Source of the DNA: MGBC114844 sp910585855
GTDB taxonomy: Bacteria > Bacillota > Clostridia > Lachnospirales > Lachnospiraceae
DNA: 64,000 nucleotides
Direction of reading: 5' to 3'
Assembly (NCBI GenBank): GCA_965646165.1
Contig: CBFFYP010000007.1
Span: 1 to 64,000, forward strand
A model generated the notes under the pieces. The model was not told where the DNA came from and did not search any database. It worked only from the letters and a program-made list of their open reading frames with translations. The first letter of the stretch is position 1. Each line of letters opens with the position of its first letter. A program made the position numbers and the translations under genes. Positions 19,118 through 28,668 of this stretch are shown piece after piece.

Positions 19118-19825
19118 CTATAATACATTTCCCATTTTTTCTCTATATAATTTATATTTTAACTCTGCTAATCTCCAATCTTCTTCTGTATCAATATCCT
19201 GAACCTCTAATTCAGAAAAAATCATTGGTGCAATATTGCCTATCATTAAATTCTTATTTATTTTAAAACTATCAACACGAAAACTATAAAATTGTCCACA
19301 ATCATGATATATTATTTCTAAATCTTGTGTTCTAGAATTGATATATTCTAACCATTTTAACACTATTCTCTCTTTATCTAAAATCATTCCCCGCTGAGGT
19401 GGATAAGAAAAGGCAACAACTGGTATTACTGTATCGATCCCTCCTTTTTTCACCTTTTCTATAGCTATTTTTAATTTTTCCCCTGTTATAAATGGAGCTG
19501 TTGGATAAATACAACAGGCATATTCAAATACTTGATTTCTCTTTTCGTATTCTTCTATCACTTCTAATAATACTTCACTTGTTGTAGCATAATCATTTGC
19601 TGTTTCAGCGCTTCTAATAAATGGCACATTAGCCCCATATTTCTTTGCAATTTCAGCAATCTCCTGACTATCTGTAGAAACCATAATTTCATCAAATACT
19701 TTTGATTCCAATGCTGCCTGTATAGCATAACTAATAATAGGTTTCCCACAAAATTCTCTTATATTTTTTTTAGGAATTCTTTTACTTCCGCCCCTAGCTG
19801 TAATAATTGCTATCGATTTTCCCAT
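19118..19825 (-). CDS. pseF: Pseudaminic acid cytidylyltransferase PseF
   Basis: 235 residues. It activates pseudaminic acid as CMP-Pse, the donor used by Maf transferases. The CMP-sialate synthetase fold is clear: IITARGGSKRIPKKNIREF (7-25, CTP binding), IISYAIQAAL, STDSQEIAEIAKKYGA, YPTAPF and QDIDTEEDW (acidic metal region near the C-terminus). Length is typical for PseF. It lies between pseB and pseI, separated from each by about 40-60 bases. Confidence 0.9.
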   Translation of the reverse strand: MGKSIAIITARGGSKRIPKKNIREFCGKPIISYAIQAALESKVFDEIMVSTDSQEIAEIAKKYGANVPFIRSAETANDYATTSEVLLEVIEEYEKRNQVFEYACCIYPTAPFITGEKLKIAIEKVKKGGIDTVIPVVAFSYPPQRGMILDKERIVLKWLEYINSRTQDLEIIYHDCGQFYSFRVDSFKINKNLMIGNIAPMIFSELEVQDIDTEEDWRLAELKYKLYREKMGNVL

Positions 19826-19866
19826 ATCAAATTCTCCATTACAAATTAAACATAAATCTTATTATA

Positions 19867-20859
19867 CTAATGTTCTTCTACCTCTTTTAATAACTCTTGT
19901 AACTGTTGAACAGACAACCATTCTTTATTCCTTCCAGAACTATATTCAAAGCCTACTTCTACTTTTTTTCCACCCGGCTGAATTTTATCTATATCCCACC
20001 AATTAAAATGTGGATATACAATATAATGCTTTGCGTATTCATAAGTAAGTATAGAATCCTCTTTTGTTACCATAACTTCATGAAGTTTTTCACCCTCTCG
20101 GATTCCTACTTCTGGCATTTTGCATCCCGGTAAAATTGCCTGTGCCAAATCCGTAATCTTAAAAGAAGGAATTTTAGAAATAAATGTTTCTCCTCCCTTT
20201 GCTTCAGACAGTGCTTTTATCACTAATCGAACTCCTTCATTTAAACTAATCCAAAATCTTGTCATCTGATAATCTGTAATAGGAAGTTCATTTCCACCAT
20301 TTTTCACAATATTTCTAAAAAATGGAATTACAGAACCTCTGCTGCCCGCAACATTTCCATATCGTACAATAGAAAAACAGACATCTTTTTCACCAACATA
20401 TGCATTAGCTGCAATAAAAAGTTTATCCGATACTAACTTCGTTCCTCCATATAAATTAATAGGATTTACTGCTTTATCTGTAGATAAAGCAACCACACGC
20501 TTTACATCACAATCAAGTGCTGCATCTACAATATTCATAGCACCATCAATATTAGTTTTTACAGCTTCCATCGGATTATATTCACAAGATGGAACTTGTT
20601 TTAGTGCTGCCGCATGAACTACATAATCTACCCCATCAAAAGCTCTATAAATTCGATCCTTATCTCTTACATCTCCAATAAAAAAACGCAATTTAGGAGC
20701 ATATTTCTTAAACTTATTAGCCATAATAAATTGTTTATATTCATCTCGGGAATAAATAATGATTTTTTTCGGATTATAATTTTCTAATACATATTTTGTG
20801 AATTCATTGCCAAAAGATCCCGTTCCACCGGTAATAAGAATTGTCTTTCCATCTAACAT
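19867..20859 (-). CDS. pseB: UDP-GlcNAc 4,6-dehydratase (inverting) PseB
   Basis: 330 residues, first gene of the pse operon. It converts UDP-GlcNAc to the 4-keto-6-deoxy L-arabino sugar with C5 inversion. It is a short PseB-type SDR: LITGGTGSFGNEF (8-20, NADP binding), HAAALKQVPSCEYNP, and STDKAVNP, with a YGGTK pair replacing YxxxK. There are no membrane helices, which separates it from long PglF/CapD enzymes. A sigma-28-like promoter lies 50 bases upstream (20909-20935), which would tie pseudaminic acid synthesis to late flagellar gene expression. The adjoining order pseB-F-I-H-G-C is complete. Confidence 0.92.
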   Translation of the reverse strand: MLDGKTILITGGTGSFGNEFTKYVLENYNPKKIIIYSRDEYKQFIMANKFKKYAPKLRFFIGDVRDKDRIYRAFDGVDYVVHAAALKQVPSCEYNPMEAVKTNIDGAMNIVDAALDCDVKRVVALSTDKAVNPINLYGGTKLVSDKLFIAANAYVGEKDVCFSIVRYGNVAGSRGSVIPFFRNIVKNGGNELPITDYQMTRFWISLNEGVRLVIKALSEAKGGETFISKIPSFKITDLAQAILPGCKMPEVGIREGEKLHEVMVTKEDSILTYEYAKHYIVYPHFNWWDIDKIQPGGKKVEVGFEYSSGRNKEWLSVQQLQELLKEVEEH

Positions 20860-20908
20860 ATCTATAATAGCCTCCTTGCTTTTTTCGATTCCTATCTATT
20901 ATGTATTT

Positions 20909-20935
20909 ATATCGTCTAAATTATATAAAACATTA
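20909..20935 (-). promoter_or_regulatory. Sigma-28-like promoter of the pse operon
   Basis: On the minus strand, TAATGTTT (20928-20935), an 11-nt spacer, then GACGATAT (20909-20916). This matches the flagellar sigma consensus TAAAGTTT-11-GCCGATAA(T) at all but two or three positions and has the same geometry as the fliC and flaG sites in this window. The start codon of pseB is 50 bases downstream. Confidence 0.65.
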
Positions 20936-21116
20936 AGTCTTTCCATAAATTTCTTTCAATAACCACTTTCTTTAAATTTCATTTTTATTATATATCTTTC
21001 CATTATTTTGGATTTTTATAAAGATATTAGTTGCATTTTTCTCTTCATGGATATATGATAAATGATGAAAACATCAAAATACTTTAAAACAAAAATAAAG
21101 GAGGCATCTTATATTT

Positions 21117-22292
21117 ATGAAAATTCTTTTTTATAGATATGGCAGCATATGCGAATTAGCTATTCTTCGTGCTTTTATAAATTTCGGTTACACTGTAATA
21201 GAAGAAACTACTGGCATAAATAAACCATATGTACCAGAAACAGAACAGCTTCACTTACTACGCACTCATTTTTCAAATGATAATTTTCAAATGGTTTTTT
21301 CTATTAATTTTTTTCCTACAATTTCTGATGTATGTAACATTATAAAAATTCCTTATGTATGTTGGATTGTAGATAGTCCCGTTTTAGAACTTTATTCCTA
21401 CTCTATAAGCAATATATGGAATCGTATTTTTATATTTGATAAAACATTGTACCAAGAATTTCTTCCTAAAAACCCAGATAATATTTTTTATCTTCCCCTT
21501 GCAGCAGATACAGAACATACAGATTTGATTCTTTCTTCTATAACAAATTCCGATTATGATAAATATCAAGCTGATGTTTCTTTTATTGGATCATTATATT
21601 CTGAAAAATGTCCATACAACAAAGCTACTAACCTTCCTCCTTATATAAAAGGATACCTAGATGGTATCATAGCTGCTCAAGAAAAAGTTTATGGCTACTA
21701 TTTTATAGACGAATTACTCACTGATAATATTATTAAAGAATTTAAAGAACATGTTTCTTTTTATCAATTTCCTGAAAAAGCGAATAAAAATGATAAAGAA
21801 GTTTTATCTCTACTTTATTTAGCCAATAAAATTACAGAACAAGAACGTATCCATTTATTACAAGCTTTATCTAAACATTTTAAAGTTGATATTTATACAT
21901 TTCATGACACTCCTATGTTACCCCTTATTCGTAACCATGGTTCTGCTTCAAGTGATGTAGAAATGCCTAAAATCTTCCACTTAAGTAAAATTAATCTTAA
22001 TATGACTGCAAAAGCTATTCGCTCTGGAATACCATTACGTATTTGGGATATACTTGGTTCTAATGGTTTTCTCATTACTAATTATCAAAAAGAACTAGAA
22101 GATTATTTTAAAATTGGAGTTGACTTAGAAATTTATGAAAGCGAAAAAGATCTCATAGAAAAAATTCAATTTTTTCTTGCTCATTCTGGACTTCGTAAAA
22201 AAATTGCTGCAAATGGGTATCAAAAAGTTCTTACTTATCACACCTATCAACAACGTTTACAACAAATATTAAAAATGGTATTCCCACATTAG
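21117..22292 (+). CDS. CgeB/DUF3880-type glycosyltransferase
   Basis: 391 residues, the only plus-strand gene inside the flagellar glycosylation block. The N-terminal half resembles DUF3880 (IPYVCWIVDSPVLELY, FDKTLYQEF, YLPLAADTE). The C-terminal half fits GT1/GT4-like CgeB transferases (NMTAKAIRSGIPLRIWDILGSNGFLITNYQKEL, then ...EKDLIEKIQFFLAH). It probably adds a sugar to flagellin or to a first sugar on flagellin; the donor is unknown. An AAAGGAGG site lies 12 bases before the ATG, rather far. The stop codon sits inside the loop of the hairpin shared with the convergent maf gene. Confidence 0.75.
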   Translation: MKILFYRYGSICELAILRAFINFGYTVIEETTGINKPYVPETEQLHLLRTHFSNDNFQMVFSINFFPTISDVCNIIKIPYVCWIVDSPVLELYSYSISNIWNRIFIFDKTLYQEFLPKNPDNIFYLPLAADTEHTDLILSSITNSDYDKYQADVSFIGSLYSEKCPYNKATNLPPYIKGYLDGIIAAQEKVYGYYFIDELLTDNIIKEFKEHVSFYQFPEKANKNDKEVLSLLYLANKITEQERIHLLQALSKHFKVDIYTFHDTPMLPLIRNHGSASSDVEMPKIFHLSKINLNMTAKAIRSGIPLRIWDILGSNGFLITNYQKELEDYFKIGVDLEIYESEKDLIEKIQFFLAHSGLRKKIAANGYQKVLTYHTYQQRLQQILKMVFPH

Positions 22293-22301
22293 GGAATACC
22301 A
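22276..22301 (-). terminator. Terminator hairpin between convergent genes
   Basis: GGTATTCCC (22277-22285) pairs perfectly with GGGAATACC (22292-22300) over a 6-base loop. On the minus strand a T5 run follows, so it terminates the maf transcript. On the plus strand it overlaps the end of the glycosyltransferase gene and lacks a T run. Confidence 0.75.
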
Positions 22302-22309
22302 ATCCTATA

Positions 22310-24157
22310 TTATTCTACACTACCTACTGTTTCTTTTACTACTGGCAAAAATAGACTAACACATTTTTTTACCTGTTCCATATAAAGAATTCCTTTTCTT
22401 GCAATTTCCTTTATTTCTTCTTCAAAAGTTTCTTCCTCTGCAAAAGCTTCTTCTTGGATAATATAATCCGAAACCACTAATGTATCTGCTAAAAGCTGTA
22501 CTACTGGATTTTTTTCAAATTTATTTTTTCTTCTTTTTATCTTTTTTATCATACTTTGATAATTTCTTTTATTTGTACTTCCTAAACGAGCCATTTTATC
22601 TAATTGTTTATAAATTTTTATCAACTCATTTGCCTGTGTTTTCAAATCATTAAAATAATACTCAATTTTATGCAATTCTTGAACTGCTATCTTCCTTTGT
22701 TCTTTATTAAATACTGGTTCTAACTTTTCAATATAATCTCCTATATTTACTTCCTTATTACATTCTATATCAATTGCCTCTTTTAATGTCATCAACTCTG
22801 TATTCCTAATTTTTGCACCCCCTTCTGTAGCATTAATTACACGCAATTTGTTTACTTTTTGACATCCCTCAATATAATCATTATACCAATCTAAATACAA
22901 TTTATAATCTCCACGACACGGAATTTTTTCTTCATAATTTCCTTCTACCATTATTAAACCCCTAGTATCAATTTCCTCCATTTTATCCTGAAAAGTTCCA
23001 TCTGCATGTGTTTTATTATTTGTAAATGCTAAATCTTGTCCTACCAAAATAATCCTTTGAAATCCTATCATATAAGCAAGAGAAAATGCAAATGTAGCTA
23101 CAGAACCTCCACCATTTACTGGTTCAAAAGATATTCCATTTTTATTATATAATTGATTAAATAATATATAACCCTCATTAAAAAAGAATTTTTTCCCTTT
23201 ATGTTCTTTCATTATTTCATAAGAAGAAAACATAGAACACAATAAAGGAATTTCTTTAATTTCTTCAACATCTACAAGCATAGGTGGTTTCTTTCCGTCT
23301 ACTGTAGCATACATATCAGGAATAATTCCTTCTTTTATCAAAGGTTTTATTGCTGTATCACAAGCTATAATAAAGGCCTTATTCTTTGCTCTTTTTAATT
23401 CTGCTATATTCTTATTTAATGACGGACCTGCTGCCACAACAATTGCTGGTATATCTATCGGAAGAACTACAAGCTGTTGCGCTTTATAAGAATCTGGAAG
23501 ATAAACTGCATTATGAAGTATATTCCATACATTAACTTTAGAAAAATTAAATCTTGTATTTCTTCCCACAATATAAGCTTCTTCTACATCATAAATCTTT
23601 TTAATAAACATTTTTGCATCTTCTGGATAAAGTACATCATAATTAGGAGATACTAATTGCCTTATTTGTGAAATATTCCCTAAATTTAAAAATCCTTGTA
23701 TTACTTGATTTAATTCATAATCATTTACTCCCTTTATAATAATAGCAATTGGATATTTTTCAAATATTTCTGAAATATCCACTTTATCCATTACTTCAAG
23801 GAAAATAGCCAATGATGGTTCATATAAAAGAATACTAATTTCTTTATCTGCTTTTTTTAAAATCTCTTTCACATAAGAAGCATTCCCCATTCCAAAGAAA
23901 AAAAAAGGAGTATATCTAAGCATTTCTCCTATTGATTCTACCCAAGTTTTTGCTGGAGCTACTGGCTTCCTTTTTCCATTCAAATACAATTCCTGTTCAT
24001 CTTTTTTTACTTTAATAAAAGCCTCTCCCTCTGATGTATATTCCACCTGTACTATAATATTTTCTTTTAACTCCTTTTTTGCTTTCATTATTTTCTGCTC
24101 AAACTCTGAATATCTCTTTCGAAAAGCATTCCAATTCTTTTCACGTATACTCTGCAT
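22310..24157 (-). CDS. Motility accessory factor (Maf/DUF115) flagellin glycosyltransferase
   Basis: 615 residues. Maf proteins transfer nonulosonic acids such as pseudaminic acid from CMP donors to Ser/Thr of flagellin in the cytoplasm before export. The central DUF115/MptE-like domain is clear: IPAIVVAAGPSLNKNI (near 242), ACDTAIKPLI, PDMYATVDGKKPP, VNGGGSVATFAFSLAYMIGF and ILVGQDLAF. The N-terminal region holds FFFGMGNASYVKEIL and ILLYEPSLAIF, as expected for the Maf N-domain. The C-terminus is helical. It lies between the pse operon and flagellin, so CMP-Pse is the likely donor. It starts one base after the stop of the small gene upstream. Confidence 0.88.
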   Translation of the reverse strand: MQSIREKNWNAFRKRYSEFEQKIMKAKKELKENIIVQVEYTSEGEAFIKVKKDEQELYLNGKRKPVAPAKTWVESIGEMLRYTPFFFFGMGNASYVKEILKKADKEISILLYEPSLAIFLEVMDKVDISEIFEKYPIAIIIKGVNDYELNQVIQGFLNLGNISQIRQLVSPNYDVLYPEDAKMFIKKIYDVEEAYIVGRNTRFNFSKVNVWNILHNAVYLPDSYKAQQLVVLPIDIPAIVVAAGPSLNKNIAELKRAKNKAFIIACDTAIKPLIKEGIIPDMYATVDGKKPPMLVDVEEIKEIPLLCSMFSSYEIMKEHKGKKFFFNEGYILFNQLYNKNGISFEPVNGGGSVATFAFSLAYMIGFQRIILVGQDLAFTNNKTHADGTFQDKMEEIDTRGLIMVEGNYEEKIPCRGDYKLYLDWYNDYIEGCQKVNKLRVINATEGGAKIRNTELMTLKEAIDIECNKEVNIGDYIEKLEPVFNKEQRKIAVQELHKIEYYFNDLKTQANELIKIYKQLDKMARLGSTNKRNYQSMIKKIKRRKNKFEKNPVVQLLADTLVVSDYIIQEEAFAEEETFEEEIKEIARKGILYMEQVKKCVSLFLPVVKETVGSVE

Positions 24158-24493
24158 TTAATTCACCTCCATTTCTTCTTTTTTCTCTTCCAGAATAAAA
24201 ATTTTTAAAAAATCAATCATACCATAATCCAGCACATCATGAAGTAATACCATATCTTTTTTCTCTATCCCATCCATATAATCTTGTAATATCTCCATTA
24301 ACTGAATTTTCATATAAAGATAAATATCTTTTTCTATATTAAACTCATTTTTTAGTAAAAACCATGATGAAAATTCTTGTATCTGGGGGAAAATTTCCCA
24401 TGCACGTTCTACTATATTCCTTTTTTTCAAAATTAAATAATCAAATACTATTTTCCTTATATCAGTATATAACTGTTTTATTTTTTCTTCCAT
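24158..24493 (-). CDS. Small helical protein coupled to Maf
   Basis: 111 residues, predicted all-helical and charged, unrecognised. It lies between the flagellin terminator and maf, ending where maf begins (translational coupling). Its helical make-up and position would suit a chaperone or adaptor for the Maf-flagellin reaction, but no motif proves this. Confidence 0.55.
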   Translation of the reverse strand: MEEKIKQLYTDIRKIVFDYLILKKRNIVERAWEIFPQIQEFSSWFLLKNEFNIEKDIYLYMKIQLMEILQDYMDGIEKKDMVLLHDVLDYGMIDFLKIFILEEKKEEMEVN

Positions 24494-24537
24494 ACACTTT
24501 TAACCCTTTCACATCTTACTTTTAAATAATCCATTTT

Positions 24538-24567
24538 AAAAAGGAGTTGGTTTCGCCAACTCCTTTT
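24538..24567 (-). terminator. Flagellin gene terminator
   Basis: AAGGAGTTGG (24541-24550) and CCAACTCCTT (24556-24565) form a perfect 10-bp stem with a 5-base loop. A T5 run follows on the minus strand. It lies 19 bases after the flagellin stop. Confidence 0.9.
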
Positions 24568-24585
24568 ATTACATTGAAATATTGT

Positions 24586-25770
24586 CTATTGTAACAATGA
24601 TAATACACCCTGTGTAGACTGATTAGCTTGTGCAAGCATTGACTGACCTGCCTGTGCAAGAATATTATTCTTACTATATTCAACCATCTGAGTAGCCATA
24701 TCAGTATCACGAATACGAGACTCTGCTGCAGATGTATTTTCAGATACTGTATCCAAGTTAGCCACAGTATGCTCTAAACGATTCTGCAATGCACCAAGTG
24801 TCGATCTCTGTGTTGATACTTTATTAATAGCCTCTTGAACAGCTTTAATAGTAGCATTTGCATCTGCATAAGTATCAACTTTAGCTTGACCTGTTGTAGT
24901 AAAAGCAGTACCAGCCGTTTTTGCAGAAGTAACTACAAACTGTCCAAAATTTGCACTCAAAGCTTTTTTCATATCGCTTATTGCTATAGCTCCATCTCTC
25001 TTTGCAATCGAACCTGCAGTTTTAAATCTACTTGTCGTATTAAGCCCTTGATAATAAACTGAATTTGTATCTCTATCAAATTTTGCAACATATAAGCCAC
25101 TTACATACTTTGAAGCAATATTTTTACTAAATGTATTTTTAGCACTCTGTAAATTGACAGACTTCGTTTTACTAGCAGCATAAGCATATGACATTCCATT
25201 ATATACAACCTTGTTAGGTGAAGCTCCTTCTTGTTTTGAAGAAAAACTTATACTTCTAAGTCCTAATCCAGTTGCACTCATTTCATCAATGCTAATAGCA
25301 ATCTTTTGATTTGCATTTGCCCCCACATGAAGATTTTTATTTTGGAAAGAACCATCTAATAAATTCTGTTTATTAAATTCAGTTGTACTTGCAATTCTAT
25401 CCAATTCCTCTGTTAATTGATTTAATTCCTTGTTGATAGCATCACGATCAATCTGCTCATTAGTATCATTTGCTCCCTGTACTGCTAATTCATTCATTCT
25501 CTGCAGAATAGAATGTGCTTCATTCAAAGCTCCTTCAGCAGACTGAATAAGAGAAATGCCATCTTGTGCATTTGTAGAAGCCTTATCAAGTCCTCGAATT
25601 TGACTTCTCATCTTTTCAGAAATTGTTAAACCTGCAGCATCATCACCTGCACGATTAATTCTATAACCAGAAGACAACTTCTCTGTAGCTTTTCCCTGTG
25701 CTCCTGAAATAATACCTAACTGTCTGTTAGCATTCATAGCTGTGATATTGTGTTGAACAACAAGTGCCAT
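24586..25770 (-). CDS. fliC: Flagellin
   Basis: 394 residues, the filament subunit. The conserved D0/D1 N-terminus (MALVVQHNITAMNANRQLG, LSSGYRINRAGDDAAGLTIS, ALNEAHSILQRMNELAVQ) and C-terminus (LEHTVANLDTVSENTSAAES, ARQ-type helix ending ...GVLSLLQ) are intact. The variable middle (about 170-300), rich in Ser, Thr, Ala and Lys, is the likely surface-exposed glycosylated part. The start at 25768-25770 follows AAGGAGG by 8 bases; an upstream in-frame codon is not used by this criterion. A sigma-28-like promoter and a leader with two possible CsrA sites precede it. Neighbouring maf and pse genes imply pseudaminylation. Confidence 0.95.
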   Translation of the reverse strand: MALVVQHNITAMNANRQLGIISGAQGKATEKLSSGYRINRAGDDAAGLTISEKMRSQIRGLDKASTNAQDGISLIQSAEGALNEAHSILQRMNELAVQGANDTNEQIDRDAINKELNQLTEELDRIASTTEFNKQNLLDGSFQNKNLHVGANANQKIAISIDEMSATGLGLRSISFSSKQEGASPNKVVYNGMSYAYAASKTKSVNLQSAKNTFSKNIASKYVSGLYVAKFDRDTNSVYYQGLNTTSRFKTAGSIAKRDGAIAISDMKKALSANFGQFVVTSAKTAGTAFTTTGQAKVDTYADANATIKAVQEAINKVSTQRSTLGALQNRLEHTVANLDTVSENTSAAESRIRDTDMATQMVEYSKNNILAQAGQSMLAQANQSTQGVLSLLQ

Positions 25771-25775
25771 AATTG

Positions 25776-25818
25776 TTTCCTCCTTGAAATATGATTTGAT
25801 AAGCAGCATCCTTGCTGC
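25776..25818 (-). promoter_or_regulatory. Flagellin leader with two candidate CsrA sites
   Basis: The minus strand carries a hairpin GCAGCA-AGGA-TGCTGC (25803-25818) that exposes an AAGGA/ANGGA motif. Seventeen bases later comes the ribosome site AAGGAGGAAA (25776-25785), which holds a second GGA. This two-site layout mirrors the CsrA-controlled hag leader of Bacillus subtilis. No csrA or fliW gene lies in the window to confirm it. Confidence 0.5.
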
Positions 25819-25906
25819 ATTTTTCTGATTAACTTTTATAACTATTTGTAATTTCCAACAACCGTACGCTTTGTTTTAAATTACTATTTAGTTATTTACA
25901 CTTTAT

Positions 25907-25933
25907 ATATCGGATACAATAAAAAAAACTTTA
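25907..25933 (-). promoter_or_regulatory. Sigma-28 promoter of flagellin
   Basis: On the minus strand TAAAGTTT (25926-25933), an 11-nt spacer, then TCCGATAT (25907-25914). This is a full match to the -35 and 6 of 8 in the -10 of the flagellar sigma consensus. It implies a leader of about 130 nt before the start codon. Confidence 0.85.
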
Positions 25934-25996
25934 TAGAAATTTTAAAATTTTTTATTCCCCTAAAAATCTATATCATACACTCTTATTTTCTATCTA

Positions 25997-28069
25997 TTAT
26001 AATGACCTACTTAAAAAAACAAGCAATTTTTTCATTAAAACATCAAATGTCCTAGTTTTCAAAACTACCTGTCTTCCCTTCTCTGCTATCTGTTTTCTTT
26101 CATTCTCATGAGATAAATAATAATCTACTTTATCTAATAAATCTTTCTTATTATAAAACATAATAAAATTTTCTCCCTCTTTTAGTATTTCTCGAATATC
26201 TGCAAGATCTGCTTCTTGTGGTATATAATTACCCATATAAAAAGCCCCACTTAACATACTCTCCCATGCTCTCATTGCTCCGCTAATAAAATAGTTATTG
26301 CCTAATACAATTTTTGTACTTTGTAATATCTTAGATAATACTTCTCCATTTTGCGCTACTCCCATAGCATATGGTTTATACTTCGGATTTTTTTCCCATC
26401 CATTTCCCCATAATTTTAAATTTCTATAACCTGCTTCTATTAACCAATCTGCAATTGCTTGACGATAAATTCTTAGATTCAAATAACTATATACTTCATT
26501 TACTAAATATGATATTGCTCCATTTGGAAGTACAGCATTGTAAAAACGCTTTATGTATATTTTTATAAACTCATGAATCTCCTCTTTATTATATAAAATA
26601 AATCCTTCCGAAATTATTAACTGACAATAATCATAAAGCAACTGCTCCATCATTTCCTTTAATAATTTATCTTTTTCAAATGGTTGAAGCATCCTTATTA
26701 TATAGCTATCTACATCTGAAGCATGACACACCATACAAATATCTGCTTCATATTCTTTTCTTTCTTTATCTGTTAATTCATATGTTTTATAAATAGTATT
26801 ATCTGCTACTAAGAGTTCTAACATAGTTCTAGAAAATGGATAACCAATTTCTTTTATTTCTTTCCAAGTTGTAAAACAATTTATTACAAAATCTCTAGAT
26901 GTCAATTTAGATGGTGTTTCTTTATCCATAATATGTGGCAATATATCCTGAATCCATGTTACCCATATTACTTCTTCTGGTATAATATTCCCAAATTCAA
27001 AACGGAAATGATCAATTATAAAAACAATATCCGGCTTAAATCGATTAATAAATTTCGCTATATCTATATCAGAATTCCTATGTATTCCATCTGGTTCAAT
27101 TAACAATTCTATTTTACAACCCAACTTCTTAATTGCTTTTATACAATCTCTAATACTATATTGAAGTGCTGTTGAAAAACGAGTCGTTATAAATAAAATT
27201 TTAGGTTTTCCTGATTTAATATTTTTATCAATATTTGCTTTTTTATAATAATTGATATTTTCTTCTCTATTTTTATATAATCCTTCTATTTTTTTATTTT
27301 TTATATCATTTAAAAGTAATTCACACTTTCTCTCATGTCCATTTCTGATAATATTATCAGGAAACATTACCATATCTTCATTAAAATATTCTATGAATCT
27401 CTGTAATCCTACCAAAAATACTATCCTTTTAGTTTTTAATAATTCTTTTAAATCAAATAATTGTATTAGCAATTTCCAACTATATTCGTCATATACTAAA
27501 TATATTGGATATTCTTCGTCTAAAAAAGGTTCCTCTATTCCTGAATATTTTATATACCCTAAAATATTATCTATCCAAAACTCATTCACTACTAAAAGAG
27601 CTTGAGATTTTAGTATCATTTTCTTTTCTTTATCTCTATTTTCTATAATAAATCGTTTATTATTACCATCTACACAAATTAACATTTGATCATCCTGCCA
27701 TATCGGAAAAATTTCCAATATCTCTTCATCTACATCCGTGTTTCTATAATATGGATAATTAATTAGCATTTTTTTATTATTTAAAAAGAATTCTTCCATT
27801 TTTTGTTTATTGGGTAAGTAATAAGCTTCTAAAATTAATTCAAAAATTTCATCCTTTTCTGATATTTTATAAGCTTCCATAAAACTAATCAACGCATCCT
27901 TTTCATAACCATTACGAAATTCCAATTTTCCCTTTTCAAACAATACAATATCTCTATTTTCAAAAAAAATTTCACTTATTTTCTCTGCTAAAACTAACGC
28001 CTCTTCTATATGTCCTTGTTCTTCCATTTCCAACATCCCATTCAGATATTGTATTAACAATTCGTTCAT
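25997..28069 (-). CDS. Large CgeB-like glycosyltransferase with N-terminal helical repeats
   Basis: 690 residues. Residues 1-110 form TPR-like helices (MLEMEEQGHIEEALVLAEKI, FRNGYEKDALISFMEAYKI). A middle region of about 170 residues is unrecognised. Residues 290-690 match CgeB/GT4-like transferases (KPKILFITTRFSTALQYSIRD, DIVFIIDHFRFEFG, VTWIQDILPHIMD, GAMRAWESMLSGAFYMGNYIP, and a final FYNKKDLLDKVDYYLSHENE). It has the same general C-terminal plan as the gene at 21117. TPR-glycosyltransferase fusions are frequent in flagellin glycosylation islands. It is the last gene of the heptose-sugar operon and lies directly before the flagellin promoter, so it probably adds the second glycan to flagellin. 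Confidence 0.75.
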   Translation of the reverse strand: MNELLIQYLNGMLEMEEQGHIEEALVLAEKISEIFFENRDIVLFEKGKLEFRNGYEKDALISFMEAYKISEKDEIFELILEAYYLPNKQKMEEFFLNNKKMLINYPYYRNTDVDEEILEIFPIWQDDQMLICVDGNNKRFIIENRDKEKKMILKSQALLVVNEFWIDNILGYIKYSGIEEPFLDEEYPIYLVYDEYSWKLLIQLFDLKELLKTKRIVFLVGLQRFIEYFNEDMVMFPDNIIRNGHERKCELLLNDIKNKKIEGLYKNREENINYYKKANIDKNIKSGKPKILFITTRFSTALQYSIRDCIKAIKKLGCKIELLIEPDGIHRNSDIDIAKFINRFKPDIVFIIDHFRFEFGNIIPEEVIWVTWIQDILPHIMDKETPSKLTSRDFVINCFTTWKEIKEIGYPFSRTMLELLVADNTIYKTYELTDKERKEYEADICMVCHASDVDSYIIRMLQPFEKDKLLKEMMEQLLYDYCQLIISEGFILYNKEEIHEFIKIYIKRFYNAVLPNGAISYLVNEVYSYLNLRIYRQAIADWLIEAGYRNLKLWGNGWEKNPKYKPYAMGVAQNGEVLSKILQSTKIVLGNNYFISGAMRAWESMLSGAFYMGNYIPQEADLADIREILKEGENFIMFYNKKDLLDKVDYYLSHENERKQIAEKGRQVVLKTRTFDVLMKKLLVFLSRSL

Positions 28070-28128
28070 AGTATAAATACCATCCTTTTTAATATATAAC
28101 TTTACACTTTACAATTCTTAATTTATTT

Positions 28129-28668
28129 TTAATCTTCCAAGTAAGATTGTACAAATTCTAATACATTTCTACATACATAATCTGCTATTTTTTCATTCTT
28201 TTCCGAAATATAAACTGTTTTCATTCCAGATTTTATTCCAACCTGTATATCACTTTCTCTATCCCCTACCATATAAGAAAGACTTAAATCTATATTCCAT
28301 TCATCTACTGCTTTTTGAATCATTCCTATTTCTGGCTTTCTACAATCACACCTTATATGATATGGTGGAATTTCAATTTTATCTGGTGGAAGATGAGGAC
28401 AATAATATATTGCATCAACCCCTACCTGTATCTGCAAAAAATAATTCAATTTTATTACCATTTCCTCTGTCATTAATCCTCGTGCAACTCCAGACTGATT
28501 TGTTACTACAATAGCAAGATAACCTTTCTGATGAATCAAACGAATAGCCTCTTTCGCAAAACCAAATATATGCAGTTTTTCAAAAGAAGTTACATAATCT
28601 GTATCTTCACACAGAACACCATCTCTATCCAAAAAAACTGCTTTCTTCTTTCCAAAACCGCTATTCAT
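28129..28668 (-). CDS. gmhB: D-glycero-D-manno-heptose 1,7-bisphosphate phosphatase GmhB
   Basis: 179 residues, a HAD phosphatase removing the 7-phosphate of heptose 1,7-bisphosphate. It shows AVFLDRDGVL (motif I, D14 and D16), VVTNQSGVARGLMT (motif II), the zinc-type cysteine/histidine loop (YYCPHLPP...CDCRKPEIG), and MVGDRESDIQVGIKSGM (motif III/IV). The start at the ATG at 28666-28668 follows GGAGAG by 8 bases and overlaps the gmhA stop. It completes the heptose path with gmhA and the HldE-like gene. Confidence 0.9.
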   Translation of the reverse strand: MNSGFGKKKAVFLDRDGVLCEDTDYVTSFEKLHIFGFAKEAIRLIHQKGYLAIVVTNQSGVARGLMTEEMVIKLNYFLQIQVGVDAIYYCPHLPPDKIEIPPYHIRCDCRKPEIGMIQKAVDEWNIDLSLSYMVGDRESDIQVGIKSGMKTVYISEKNEKIADYVCRNVLEFVQSYLED

